Shown in pieces: positions 8,439 through 17,621 of a stretch of 64,000 nt of DNA (positions are counted from its first letter, which is position 1; every line of letters starts with the position of its first letter). Origin of the DNA: Avichristensenella sp031550535 (lineage in GTDB: Bacteria > Bacillota > Clostridia > Christensenellales > Aristaeellaceae). The notes below the pieces were generated by a model that searched no databases, had not been told where the DNA came from, and worked only from the letters and a program-made list of their open reading frames with translations. Both the position numbers and the translations under genes were made by a program. The stretch covers positions 1 through 64,000 of the forward strand of contig JAVBOM010000027.1 of the NCBI GenBank assembly GCA_031550535.1, given 5' to 3'.

Positions 8439-8590
8439 AAAGGCATGAGAAAACCGAAGGAGGGATTGTACACAAAAATACATCGAGCGTGAGGAGGTGA
8501 AAGCCTGTTACAGGAAAGGAATCCCGCGGGGAAAGTAGGCCGGAATGGCTAGAGAAGCCAGAGAGCGACGCCATTGTCCATTTCTCGGTT

Positions 8591-9160
8591 GTGGATATTG
8601 CGGCGACACGGCTGAAAGACTGCATTGAGGATGGTGTGTTCCTGCCGAACAAGAAGATCTCAGAGATCGAACTGAGCAAGGAGATGGGAATCAGCCGTAC
8701 AACAACCCGAAAGGCGCTTCTCTTGCTTGAGGAGCGGGGCATGCTAAAGCATGTGCCGGGTTACGGTATGGTGGTGCTGGATGCCGGCGGCGGTGGGGCA
8801 TATCCTTTTGTAGTGCTCCAAGCGCTTTGCTACACAGCGGCCCATCTGGCGGGCGGGCGGGCTTCCGCGGAAGACCGGCGGCGGCTTCTTGACATCCACC
8901 ATTCGTTATGCGTCTCCTGGCGTGTAAGGGAAAGAACTGAAACCGGTTTCACCGCGCGGCAACTGCTTGATGACAGAGCGTTTCACGCTTTGATCGCTGA
9001 TCTGAGCGCCAATCTGGCGCTGAAGGAGAGTATCGCGCAGCTGTTTGAGAGTGGGCAGGAAGCCGCGGAGATGTTTTTCGAGACGGAAGCCCGAACACAT
9101 CAAAAAGTCCACGAGGAAATGCTTGATCTGCTCGGGATCGAGCGAGAGAACGAGAGGTAG
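8591..9160 (+). CDS. GntR-family regulator with FCD-like C-terminal domain; start uncertain
   Basis: 189 residues from GTG 8591. Winged helix at residues 5-65 (SEIELSKEMGISRTTTRKAL then LEERGMLKHVPGYGMVVL), then a helical domain with DRAFHALIADLSANLALKES and a final HQKVHEEMLD, typical of the FCD class. The GTG has no ribosome site, while a strong one (GAGGAGG, 8491-8497) stands 95 bases earlier; the frame is open back to 8501 but has no ATG/GTG/TTG there. An initiation at a non-standard codon or a small indel near 8500 could join them. Transcribed toward the glycan operon, 164 bases before it, and probably its local regulator. Confidence 0.75.
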   Translation: MDIAATRLKDCIEDGVFLPNKKISEIELSKEMGISRTTTRKALLLLEERGMLKHVPGYGMVVLDAGGGGAYPFVVLQALCYTAAHLAGGRASAEDRRRLLDIHHSLCVSWRVRERTETGFTARQLLDDRAFHALIADLSANLALKESIAQLFESGQEAAEMFFETEARTHQKVHEEMLDLLGIERENER

Positions 9161-9204
9161 GGACTCCTTGTGCGAGTCCCTTATGGCGACGGGTTTGTAG
9201 ACCC
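9159..9204 (+). terminator. Two hairpins after the GntR gene
   Basis: AGGGACTC at 9159-9166 pairs with GAGTCCCT at 9174-9181, overlapping the stop codon, and GGGT...ACCC at 9191-9204 forms a second small hairpin. No clear T-run follows, so termination would be partial; the binding-protein gene begins at 9325. Confidence 0.35.
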
Positions 9205-9324
9205 ACGCCGCCTCGACGGTCGGGGTTTCCTGCGAAATCCCTGTGCGGCGCGGAACTTCGGTTTCTCGCCTCCGTCAAGGAAATACCTAACCCAACAAAC
9301 ACGAACAAGAAAGGGAGAAAACGA

Positions 9325-10680
9325 ATGAAACGCTACGTATCCATGCTACTGTGCCTCCTGATGGCTCTGTCAATGCTTGCTATGCCCGCCTCGGCGGAAG
9401 AACAGGTCACCCTGAAGATCGTCGGCCCTGGCCTTTTTACAACGGTTGGCGAAACCGGTACGGAGGATTTGGTCACCGGGATCAAGCGCCCGGGCTATGA
9501 AGTGATCGTTGCCCGCTGGAATGAGCTGCACCCCAATGTGAAGCTCGAAATCGAAACGGTTCCGTGGGATAACTGGAAGGCCGTTCTGCAGACTGCCGCC
9601 CTGGCGGAAGATGTGGACGTGCTGGTGCACGGCGCCTCCATCACGGCCATCTCTGTCCCGGTGGGCGATCTGCTGGCCAAAGAAGAGGGCCTGGAAGAAA
9701 AGTTCAGCATGCTGCCCATGCGCCGCGTCGAAGGCGAGGGCAATGATTTCGCCGAGTATATTCCCTATGGCCTGACCATCACCGCCAACCCCTTGGCCAT
9801 GGTGGTTGACAAGAAAATTTTCGAAGACTACGGCGCCGCCGTGCCTGGCCTGGATTGGACGCTGGAGGACCTGTATGAGGCCGCGAAAGCCACCACGGGC
9901 ACCGATCCAGTGACCGGCGAGGAGACCTACGGCATCAGCATGATCGCCGCGGCCAGCGCCAACAAGAACTACATCTGGGTTTCCCGCGCGATGGATGCCA
10001 CCGTGTTCAACTTTGGCAAAACCCTGAAGGAGACCACCGGCAACATCAACAACGATAAGTCCAAGGCCGTGTTTGACTACATCAACAGCCTGTACCCGTT
10101 CTCCAGCCCTGACTACCTTGAAGGCCTGGATATGGGCGCATCCGGCACCGCGAGCAGCAACCTGGCCATGTACATCACCGAGGATGTGAACGGCGCGTAC
10201 ACCAAGATCAATGCCGCCGGTCTGGCTGACCGCTTCATGTTCCTGCCTCTGCCCACCATCCTGGAAGGCGATAACGCGGGCATCACTTCCAGCCACATGG
10301 GCGATTGGAACATGTCCATCTGCAACACCAGCAAGCAGCAGGAATGGGCCTGGGAGTTCATCAAGTTTATGGCCACCGATCCTGTGGTTCTGGAGTGGCT
10401 CGTTGACTGCAACTCCCTCCCCAGCAACCTCGACGGTCTGGAGTACCTGAAGGAAGCCATGGCGCCTGATTACTACAACGCGATCGACACCATCCTGTCC
10501 CAGCAGCCGCGCGCGTTCTCCGCGTCCACGAACGTCTGCTACGACAGCGCCAACTTCGGCACCTTCGCCAATGACATCACCACCGTGATCAACGAAATGT
10601 TCGTTGGCAACATGGACTCAAGCCAGGCGGTGGAACTCATCCAGAAGAACCTGGATCTTTACATGGCAGGGCTGAAATAA
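9325..10680 (+). CDS. ABC sugar importer, extracellular solute-binding protein
   Basis: 451 residues; ATG 9325 follows AAGGGAG. Signal peptide MKRYVSMLLCLLMALSMLAM with cleavage near ASA|EE (residue 24). The mature protein is a family 1 (MalE-like) binding protein: LKIVGPGL opening strand, EIETVPWDNWKAVLQTAALA (residues 73-92), SICNTSKQQEWAWEFIKFMA near 335, all typical. It captures an oligosaccharide outside the membrane and delivers it to the two permeases just downstream. No ATPase gene is nearby, as is normal for Bacillota CUT1 importers that share an MsmK-type ATPase encoded elsewhere. First structural gene of the glycan operon. Confidence 0.93.
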   Translation: MKRYVSMLLCLLMALSMLAMPASAEEQVTLKIVGPGLFTTVGETGTEDLVTGIKRPGYEVIVARWNELHPNVKLEIETVPWDNWKAVLQTAALAEDVDVLVHGASITAISVPVGDLLAKEEGLEEKFSMLPMRRVEGEGNDFAEYIPYGLTITANPLAMVVDKKIFEDYGAAVPGLDWTLEDLYEAAKATTGTDPVTGEETYGISMIAAASANKNYIWVSRAMDATVFNFGKTLKETTGNINNDKSKAVFDYINSLYPFSSPDYLEGLDMGASGTASSNLAMYITEDVNGAYTKINAAGLADRFMFLPLPTILEGDNAGITSSHMGDWNMSICNTSKQQEWAWEFIKFMATDPVVLEWLVDCNSLPSNLDGLEYLKEAMAPDYYNAIDTILSQQPRAFSASTNVCYDSANFGTFANDITTVINEMFVGNMDSSQAVELIQKNLDLYMAGLK

Positions 10681-10705
10681 CCGCAAACCCAGCCAATCGA
10701 GTTCA

Positions 10706-10740
10706 ATTGGCACCAAGTGGATCGTCCATTTGGTGCCAAT
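10706..10740 (+). terminator. Strong hairpin between binding protein and permease genes
   Basis: ATTGGCACCAAGTGG (10706-10720) pairs with CCATTTGGTGCCAAT (10726-10740), a 14-15 bp stem with one mismatch and no T-run after it. As in other sugar importers it probably stabilises the binding-protein mRNA and reduces expression of the permeases. Confidence 0.6.
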
Positions 10741-10830
10741 TCTCGCATAAAAGTCGGCGGAAGCTGGAGAATTTATCTCAAACAAGCATTTTTGCAATCG
10801 CGCTAATGACATGCTAGTAAGGAGTAAAGT

Positions 10831-11757
10831 ATGAAGGGACAGATGAAATCGCCTATGTGGGTTAAGACGAAGCGGCAGTTGGTTTGGTATTCATTTATCG
10901 GTACCAGCCTGCTGGCGCTGATTGTGCTCACATACATTCCGCTGCTGACGAGTATTAAGTATAGCTTTTACGATGTGTCGGTCGTTGGGTTTGGGGAAAA
11001 GTTTGCTGGGCTGCAAAACTACAAGACGATACTGACCAACCCGTCTTTTCTTCGTTCCGTGTGGAATACGTTCAAGCTGGCTTTGATGGGGCTGGTGTCC
11101 ATCCCGCTGGGCTTTATTCTCGCCACGCTCATCAATGGGATTGGCAAGGGGAAAGCGCAGGGCTTTTTTCGTGTCAGCTACTATCTGCCCAATATTATCA
11201 CGGGTGTCAGCGTTATCCTGGTGTTCCAGGTAATTCTAAAATCCAACAACGGCCTATTCAACAACGTACTTTCCGCCCTTACGGGGCACAAGGTTTCCAT
11301 CGGCTGGCTGTCCGATTCGAAGTATGCGCAGATCGGCGCGACGATCATCGGCGTTTGGTCAAAGCTCGGCTATTCAATGCTGATGAACCTGGCAAGCCTG
11401 CAGTCGATTCCGAGCGAAATTTACGAGGCCGCGGAGGTGGACGGCGCAAACCCCTTCCAGACCTGGCTGCATATCACCATCCCGCAGATGGTATCATGCT
11501 TCTCGTTTCTTTTTATTACGAACATCATCAACGGCCTTGCCCGCTTTACGGATCTGTTCATCCTGGGTGGGAACACCTCCACGGGCCGGCCGGGCGGCAC
11601 GCTCCAGACGATCCTTATGTTTATCTACCAGTTTAGCTTTGAGACGCCGCAGTATGGCTTTGCCTCCGCCGGCGCTATGGTATTGTTCGTCATCACGCTT
11701 GCGGTAACCATGGTCAACCTGAAGATGACCGGTTTCTTCAAGTCGAATAAGGCGTAG
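10831..11757 (+). CDS. ABC sugar importer permease, MalF/UgpA type
   Basis: 308 residues, six predicted membrane segments; ATG 10831 follows AAGGAG by seven bases. First segment FIGTSLLALIVLTYIPLLTS; the coupling loop motif EAAEVDGANPFQTWLHITIP (about residues 200-219) is the EAA motif that docks the ATPase. Works with the 275-residue partner 13 bases downstream and the binding protein upstream to import an oligosaccharide. Confidence 0.93.
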   Translation: MKGQMKSPMWVKTKRQLVWYSFIGTSLLALIVLTYIPLLTSIKYSFYDVSVVGFGEKFAGLQNYKTILTNPSFLRSVWNTFKLALMGLVSIPLGFILATLINGIGKGKAQGFFRVSYYLPNIITGVSVILVFQVILKSNNGLFNNVLSALTGHKVSIGWLSDSKYAQIGATIIGVWSKLGYSMLMNLASLQSIPSEIYEAAEVDGANPFQTWLHITIPQMVSCFSFLFITNIINGLARFTDLFILGGNTSTGRPGGTLQTILMFIYQFSFETPQYGFASAGAMVLFVITLAVTMVNLKMTGFFKSNKA

Positions 11758-11770
11758 GAGGAAGACAGAA

Positions 11771-12598
11771 ATGAAAAGAAAACGTATGCGCAAATACATC
11801 ACCATCGGCTTTTTGCTTGTCTTCCTCGTTATCATCCTCATCCCCTTGTATTGGTCGGTGGTTCTTTCCTTCGACCGCGCCGCCACGACCACCCTGCCGC
11901 CGTTCTCGCTGTTGCCCAACGAGTTTAGCACCTTCAACTACGAGTACGCGTTCAAGACCATTCCGCTGACGAAGCTCTACACCAATACGATTGCCGTAAC
12001 GGTCATCAACACGGTGATATCGGTTTTTTCGGCGCTGATGTGCGGCTACGCGTTTTCCAAAGGCCAGTTTGCGTTTAAGAATTTCTGGTTTCTCTTCATG
12101 CTTGTCGTGATGATGATTCCCTTTGAATCCAGAATGATCCCGCTGTTCTTGCAGTATAAAAACTGGGGCCTGCTGGACACCTGGGCACCAATCACACTGG
12201 GCAGTTTCTCGTACGTATACGGCATGTACTTTGCCAGGCAGAATATCGACACCATTCCGGATTCCCTGCGGGAGTCCGCCTTCCTGGACGGGGCGGGGGA
12301 GTGGACCATTTTTCTGCGCATCATCATTCCGCTTTCCAAGCCGCTCATCGCGACACTGTGCATCCTGCAGGTGCTGGCCAATTGGAATAACTATCTTTGG
12401 CCGCTGGTCACCATCAAAAGCACGTCAAAGCAGTTGATTTCCGTAGGCGTGGCCATGTTCAACGCCCAACAGGACAACATCTACTATGGCCCCCGTATGG
12501 CGGTGGCGGTCATCAGCGCGATCCCCTTGACGATCATGTTCCTTTTCTTGCAAAAGTACATTGTTCAAAGTATCGCCGTAAGCGGAATGAAGCAGTAA
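11771..12598 (+). CDS. ABC sugar importer permease, MalG/UgpE type
   Basis: 275 residues, six predicted membrane segments; ATG 11771 preceded by GAGGAAG. EAA-loop variant ESAFLDGAGEWTIFLRIIIP (about residues 167-186). C-terminal end (VQSIAVSGMKQ) is the usual MalG-type ending. Second half of the import channel. Confidence 0.93.
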   Translation: MKRKRMRKYITIGFLLVFLVIILIPLYWSVVLSFDRAATTTLPPFSLLPNEFSTFNYEYAFKTIPLTKLYTNTIAVTVINTVISVFSALMCGYAFSKGQFAFKNFWFLFMLVVMMIPFESRMIPLFLQYKNWGLLDTWAPITLGSFSYVYGMYFARQNIDTIPDSLRESAFLDGAGEWTIFLRIIIPLSKPLIATLCILQVLANWNNYLWPLVTIKSTSKQLISVGVAMFNAQQDNIYYGPRMAVAVISAIPLTIMFLFLQKYIVQSIAVSGMKQ

Positions 12599-12617
12599 CA
12601 TTGCAGGAGGATGTTCC

Positions 12618-14582
12618 ATGGCATGGTGGAAAGAAAACAGGCTGCGCATGGTGCAGAATAACCTGCGCGACATTGACGCGAAAATGGATATACCCGCATA
12701 TGTGAATACGCTGACGGCATTGGGCGCCAATGCGTGCATGGTGGGCTGCGGTGGGATAAGCGCGTTTTACCCCACCCAGCTTGATTTTGTTCATGTCAAC
12801 CCGTATATGGAAGGGGATTTCTTCGGGCGGCTGCTGGAACAGTGCCATCGGGCGGGCATTCGTGTGATCGCCCGGTTTGATTTCAGCAAAACCCATGAAA
12901 GTGTATTTGAAAAATACCCCGCGTGGTACACCCGCTCCATGCATGGGGATGTGATACGCTACCATGACACGGTGGCCACCTGCGTCAACGGTGGGTATCA
13001 GCAGGATTGCGCCATCAAGATTCTGCAAGAGGTGCTCGGGAAGTATCCGGTTGATGGCGTGTTTTTCAACATGTTTGGCTATCAGACCAGGGACTATACG
13101 GGCAACTACTTTGGCATTTGCCAGTGCGAAAGCTGCAAGGCCCGGTTTTTTGAGGAAACGGGCATGCGGTTGCCGAAGGCGGAGGATATTTCCGATCCGG
13201 CCTTTCCGCGCTATAGGACTTTTAAGCAGGATACAGTGGACCGGCTGCTGGAAAAGATCAGCGGCGCGGTGCACGCCATTTCAGCGGAAGTTGCGGTGTG
13301 CACGTATAGCCACAAGGGTGTGGACATTGTGCGCAACGAGTCCAACTCGGCGGTGGACCGCCCATTGCCGCTATGGCTGTATAACAGCGAGTTTAACGTC
13401 AGCGTCGTAAACGATAGCTTTACGGACAAAATATCCAGCAATTGTGTCATCAACGCGGTGGATATCCCGTATCGATTCATGGGCGTGTCCAAATATCTGA
13501 ACCAGGCGCGCCTTTACGGGAATATGGCGGCGGGCGGCGGGCTGGATTGGTGTATCATCGGCGCTTTTGAAGGCTACCCGGACAGGGAGAATTTCGATTC
13601 CGTCCGGGAAGTATTCCAACTGCACAAACGACACGAGCGCGTCTACGGGCAATTTGAACGGCAGGCAAAAATACTGGTGGTAACGGAGCAAGTCTTTGGC
13701 ATGCACGGCGGCGGCAGCCACGAAGTGCTTGGCATTTACAAGATGCTGAAGGAAAGCCATCTGCTCTTTGATGTGGTGGATTGGCGCGAGCTGGACGCCT
13801 TTGCGCCTCGGCTTGAAAAGTACGAGTGGGTCATTCTGCCGGCTACCTCCGTGTTGCGTGAAGGCGCGTTCCTGCGGGCGCTGCGCGCCGGTCAGCAGAA
13901 GGTACTGGCGACGGGCCTCGCGCTTTCAGGCGACGAATCGCTCGTGGACGAGCTGTTTGGCGTGACGCTCGGGGAGTCCCTTTCCCCGGTGCGGGGGGCG
14001 TACGTATCGGTTGCGGATAAGCAGCGCTTCCCGTCTTTCCCGGAAAGGGACTGGGTGTATTTGGACAAAGAATACCGCTTTATGCGGCTTTCCCAGGGTG
14101 CGCAAGGGTTTTTGCCGCTCGTCACACCGGCACGCTACGGCCCGCCGGAGCGGTGCTTCGGGCATGAGCTTTCCGCGCAACCCTCGGCGGCGTGGAAGGA
14201 TCGGTTTTGCTACCTGCCCTGGCAGGCCGGGGCCCTCTATTACGAACAGGGGTACGAGGCATTCAAGCACATCGTATGCGACATAATCGGCAGGGGTCTT
14301 AGCCCCTTTGAAACAACAGCCCCCAGTCAGGTGGAAGTGTTCTTCGATAAAATCGGCGAGCGATCGTATCTTTTTCAGATGCTGAACCTGTCAGGCTTCA
14401 ACGGCACCACCTTTTTCGCGCCGATTGACATACCGGACATCAAAACATCCTTCCCCAATCAACGGGTAGAAAAAGTAGAGCGGTTGACGCTGGACGGCAG
14501 GGAAGCGGTCGCGTATGACGGCGCGTTTATTTGGCCGCGCCTTTCCCAATACGAAGCGTTTGTGGTAACTGTGAAGGAGTAA
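12618..14582 (+). CDS. Putative glycoside hydrolase, GHL6-like TIM barrel with trimerisation-type domain (paralogue 1)
   Basis: 654 residues, cytosolic (no signal peptide); ATG 12618 after AGGAGG. Residues 8-370 resemble the hypothetical glycosyl hydrolase family GHL6: VQNNLRDIDAKMD, CGGISAFYP, GIRVIARFDFSKTHESVFE and a cysteine pair ICQCESCKARFFEE at about 170. Residues 370-540 look like the beta-galactosidase trimerisation (Rossmann-like) domain (KILVVTEQVF, WVILPATSVL, VLATGLALSG). Substrate unknown; co-expression with an importer and with GH31 and GH94-type enzymes points to an imported oligosaccharide. The catalytic acids cannot be assigned with confidence. First of three paralogues in this operon. 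Confidence 0.7.
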   Translation: MAWWKENRLRMVQNNLRDIDAKMDIPAYVNTLTALGANACMVGCGGISAFYPTQLDFVHVNPYMEGDFFGRLLEQCHRAGIRVIARFDFSKTHESVFEKYPAWYTRSMHGDVIRYHDTVATCVNGGYQQDCAIKILQEVLGKYPVDGVFFNMFGYQTRDYTGNYFGICQCESCKARFFEETGMRLPKAEDISDPAFPRYRTFKQDTVDRLLEKISGAVHAISAEVAVCTYSHKGVDIVRNESNSAVDRPLPLWLYNSEFNVSVVNDSFTDKISSNCVINAVDIPYRFMGVSKYLNQARLYGNMAAGGGLDWCIIGAFEGYPDRENFDSVREVFQLHKRHERVYGQFERQAKILVVTEQVFGMHGGGSHEVLGIYKMLKESHLLFDVVDWRELDAFAPRLEKYEWVILPATSVLREGAFLRALRAGQQKVLATGLALSGDESLVDELFGVTLGESLSPVRGAYVSVADKQRFPSFPERDWVYLDKEYRFMRLSQGAQGFLPLVTPARYGPPERCFGHELSAQPSAAWKDRFCYLPWQAGALYYEQGYEAFKHIVCDIIGRGLSPFETTAPSQVEVFFDKIGERSYLFQMLNLSGFNGTTFFAPIDIPDIKTSFPNQRVEKVERLTLDGREAVAYDGAFIWPRLSQYEAFVVTVKE

Positions 14583-14588
14583 AGGCAC

Positions 14589-15476
14589 ATGAAGATCGGA
14601 TTTGTCGGTCTGGGCATCATGGGCAAACCCATGGTGCGCAATCTGATTCAAGCGGGACATGACGTAACGGCATACGATATTGTTGATGAAAACATACAGG
14701 TTGCCGTGGGGTACGGCGCGAAAGCCGCTGGGTCTCCGAAACACGCGGCCATGGGCAGCACGCTGGTGATTACCATGGTGCCCAACTCGCCGCAGGTAAA
14801 GCAAGCGGTATTGGGCGAAAACGGCATTCTGGAAGGCGCTGCGCCAGGGACCATCCTGGTGGATATGTCCTCCATCGCGCCGGCGGCCGCCATTGAGGTG
14901 AGCAATGCCTGCAGCCAGAAGGGTGTCAAAATGTTGGATGCGCCGGTATCGGGCGGCGAACCCAAGGCCATCGACGGCACGCTGTCCATCATGGTGGGCG
15001 GCGACGAAGATGTGTTCGAATCCGTTAAGGACGTGCTGCTTTGCATGGGCGCTTCTGCGGTGTACTGCGGCGGGATTGGCGCGGGCAATACCACCAAGCT
15101 GGCCAACCAGATCATCGTCGCGCTGAACATCGCGGCGGTATCGGAAGCGTTCACCCTCGCGAAGAAGGCGGGTGTAGACCCGAAAAAGGTGTTTGGCGCC
15201 ATTCGCGGTGGGTTGGCGGGTTCCACCGTGATGGACGCGAAGGTGCCGATGATGCTGGCGGGGAATTACAAGCCCGGTTTCAAGGTGGATCTGCACATCA
15301 AGGATCTGAACAACGCCATTGAAACAGGGCACGATGTAGGATCGCCGGTGCCGCTGAGCGCGCTGGTGATGGAAATGCTGCAAACGCTGCGCGCGGATGG
15401 TATGGGCCAAAACGACCATAGCGCGCTGGCGTGCTACTACGAAAAGGTATCCGGAACATCGATTGGCGGTCAGTGA
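14589..15476 (+). CDS. garR: 2-hydroxy-3-oxopropionate reductase / 3-hydroxyisobutyrate dehydrogenase family (GarR-like)
   Basis: 295 residues. Rossmann motif GFVGLGIMGKPM at residues 4-15; substrate motif DAPVSGGEPKA at about 118-128; catalytic lysine Lys170 in GAGNTTKLANQ. This is the beta-hydroxyacid dehydrogenase family; closest in pattern to tartronate semialdehyde reductase, which makes glycerate from sugar-acid breakdown. The stop of the preceding gene and the ribosome site overlap (GAAGGAGTAA), so the genes are translationally close. Its presence suggests that the imported glycan releases a hydroxy- or uronic-acid unit, but other family members act on hydroxyisobutyrate, sulfolactaldehyde or similar, so the substrate is open. 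Confidence 0.85.
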   Translation: MKIGFVGLGIMGKPMVRNLIQAGHDVTAYDIVDENIQVAVGYGAKAAGSPKHAAMGSTLVITMVPNSPQVKQAVLGENGILEGAAPGTILVDMSSIAPAAAIEVSNACSQKGVKMLDAPVSGGEPKAIDGTLSIMVGGDEDVFESVKDVLLCMGASAVYCGGIGAGNTTKLANQIIVALNIAAVSEAFTLAKKAGVDPKKVFGAIRGGLAGSTVMDAKVPMMLAGNYKPGFKVDLHIKDLNNAIETGHDVGSPVPLSALVMEMLQTLRADGMGQNDHSALACYYEKVSGTSIGGQ

Positions 15477-15488
15477 GGGGGTGTACGA

Positions 15489-17621
15489 ATGCGGCAGCCT
15501 TGGTATAAACACGCGCGCAGGTGGGCGCAAACCAACTTCACGGAGGATGATCCTTCCGGCGCGGACCTTGCCTTTTGGCAGGACCAATGGCGCAGGAACA
15601 AAGCCCAGGGGGTCATCATCAATTGCGGCGGCATCGTGGCGTATTACCCCAGCAAGTATCCGCTGCAGTACCGAGCGGCGACACTCGGCGAGCGGGACTT
15701 TTTCGGCGATGTGGCTGCCCTGGCGCGGGAAGACGGCATGGCCGTGATCGCCCGCATGGATGTGAACCGCGTGGCGGAGGATATGGCGCGGGCGCATCCG
15801 GATTGGCTCTGCCGCGATAAAGACGGCGCGCCCATCATGAGCAACGGGCGGTATTATGTGTGCGTCAACAGCGGGTATTACCGTCGGTTCGTCCCGGCTA
15901 TTCTGACCGAAATCATCGAGCGGTACCACCCCGAGGGCTTTGCCGACAACAACTGGAAAGGGCTTGACCGCCGCACCGTATGCTACTGCGAAAACTGCCG
16001 CAAGGGCTTTTTTGCGTATAGCCAAAAGGCGCTCCCGGAAAAGGCCGATTGGTCGGACGCGGCAAACGGCGACTGGGTGCGCTGGAATTACCGGATTCGG
16101 ACGGATATATGGGATCAGTTCAACGCCGTGACGCGGGAGGCGGGCGGGGAGGATTGCCTGTGGTGCGGCATGCTCAACGCCGATGTGGTGGAGCGGGCGT
16201 ACCGCTTTGTGGACCTGAAAGAGATTCTATCGCGTTCCAAAATCATTTTCAGCGACCAGCAAGGCCGCGCGGGCGATGGGTTTGAGGAGAACGCCGTAAG
16301 CGGTACGCTCCTTCGCATGGCCTCCCAGGAGGACATCCTGGTCCCGGAGAGCATGGCCAACTATACCCGCGGGCGTCGCACGTTCCGTTTGTCGGCCAAC
16401 CCCAAGGCCGAAACGCGACTATGGATGCTGGACGGTATCGCCGGGGGCATTTCGCCCTGGTTCCATTTTATAGGCGGTGGTCAGAGGGACCGGCGGCAGT
16501 TTGATACCCCCACGCCCGTCATGAACTGGCACGCGGAAAACGAAGCGTTCCTGTATGATCGTCAGGATCTGGCCACCGTGGGCATTGTGTGGAGCCAGGA
16601 AAACGCGGATTTCTATGGGAAAGACAATATGCGTGAGCGCGTGACGCTGCCGTTTCGCGGCATGGCCCGCGCCATGCTGGACCGGCGCATTCCCTTTATG
16701 CCCATCCATGTTGACGATATTGGGCGATACGCGCACCGGCTGAAAACACTGATCCTGCCGGACATCGCCGTGCTCAGCGACGCGCAGGCGAAAGCGATTG
16801 CGCGGCTTATTGAGAATGGCGGGAATTTGGTCGTCAGTGGGCTTACGGGCACCTTGAACCCTGACGGTCAGGCCATCTCCCGGCCGCCCCTCTGGGAGGC
16901 GCTCGGGCTTACGCTGGCCCAAGGGTATACGGGCATCAGCGCGGAAAAGAACATGAGCTGGGAGCAGTTTGACGCCCATACGTATATCCGTCCGCTTGAG
17001 CCGCGACACCCGATTTTTGAAGGGTTCGAGGATACGGACATCCTGCCCTTTGGCGGCCGCTTTTGCCGTGTGGCTTCCGCCGGAACGCTTGCGCCGCTCT
17101 GCGGCTACATCCCCTCCTTCCCGATTTTTCCGCCCGAGTTTAGCTGGATTCGCGGAGAAGAGGAGCACACAAGCCTCATTTTTGCGGGGCAGCTCCATGG
17201 CGGCGGCCGCTGTGTCTATCTGGCCGGTGATTTCGACCGCTGCTACGGCAAGGATATGCTGCCGGACCACGGGGACCTGCTGGGCAATGCCGTTTCCTGG
17301 GCTGCGGCGGGCACGCTTCCCATCAGCGTGCAGGGCATGGGGGAACTGGATTGCAAGGTGTATCAGCAAGAGGGCCGCAAAGTGCTGCACATTGTCAACC
17401 TGACGGGCGCGGCAAAAAACCCGGGCTACGCGCGGGAAACAATCCCCGTCGGTCCCGTCAGGGTATCGCTCACGCTGAATGGCGCGCGCGTCAAAGCCGT
17501 GGAAAGAAGGGTCGGTTGCGGCGCATTGCCCTTTACAATAGAGGGGGACGCGGTGCAATTTGAGATACCCTCCATCGATGCCCACGAGATGCTGGTCATC
17601 TGGGAGGAAGAAGCGCGATGA
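15489..17621 (+). CDS. Putative glycoside hydrolase, GHL6-like (paralogue 2)
   Basis: 710 residues, no signal peptide. Same plan as the gene at 12618 but more diverged: GVIINCGGIVAYYPSKYPLQ (residues 38-57), GMAVIARMDVNRVAEDMARA, and a cysteine pair TVCYCENCRKGFF at about 165; then KTLILPDIAVLSDAQAKAIA in a trimerisation-like domain (about 420-600) and a small beta domain at the end. The opening RQPWYKHARRWAQTNFTEDD differs from the other two. Ends with a 4-base overlap (ATGA) with the next gene, so translation is coupled. Exact reaction unknown. Confidence 0.7.
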   Translation: MRQPWYKHARRWAQTNFTEDDPSGADLAFWQDQWRRNKAQGVIINCGGIVAYYPSKYPLQYRAATLGERDFFGDVAALAREDGMAVIARMDVNRVAEDMARAHPDWLCRDKDGAPIMSNGRYYVCVNSGYYRRFVPAILTEIIERYHPEGFADNNWKGLDRRTVCYCENCRKGFFAYSQKALPEKADWSDAANGDWVRWNYRIRTDIWDQFNAVTREAGGEDCLWCGMLNADVVERAYRFVDLKEILSRSKIIFSDQQGRAGDGFEENAVSGTLLRMASQEDILVPESMANYTRGRRTFRLSANPKAETRLWMLDGIAGGISPWFHFIGGGQRDRRQFDTPTPVMNWHAENEAFLYDRQDLATVGIVWSQENADFYGKDNMRERVTLPFRGMARAMLDRRIPFMPIHVDDIGRYAHRLKTLILPDIAVLSDAQAKAIARLIENGGNLVVSGLTGTLNPDGQAISRPPLWEALGLTLAQGYTGISAEKNMSWEQFDAHTYIRPLEPRHPIFEGFEDTDILPFGGRFCRVASAGTLAPLCGYIPSFPIFPPEFSWIRGEEEHTSLIFAGQLHGGGRCVYLAGDFDRCYGKDMLPDHGDLLGNAVSWAAAGTLPISVQGMGELDCKVYQQEGRKVLHIVNLTGAAKNPGYARETIPVGPVRVSLTLNGARVKAVERRVGCGALPFTIEGDAVQFEIPSIDAHEMLVIWEEEAR

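Larger units (their letters stand above)
8128..8590. other. Long AT-rich intergenic region with repeated operator-like motif
   Basis: 460 bases without a gene. It holds a terminator-like hairpin after the first regulator (AGCAAAGC at about 8195 with GCTTTTTTTGCT), a promoter at 8285-8314, and four copies of TGCRTRCAAAA at 8174, 8226, 8376 and 8428, with a weaker match (TGTACACAAAA) at 8467. Spacings of the four are 52, 150 and 52 bases. The upstream part of the second regulator's frame is also open here (from 8501) but has no start codon. Confidence 0.5.

Noticed and set aside
7450..9160. Possibility that the Rhs-side palindrome and the GntR region form one integrative element
   Set aside because: No integrase, no tRNA and no attachment-type direct repeats were found around it.
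14391..16025. 544-codon minus-strand frame opposite garR and the second GHL6-like gene
   Set aside because: No ribosome site and no domain; the plus-strand genes are complete and coupled.
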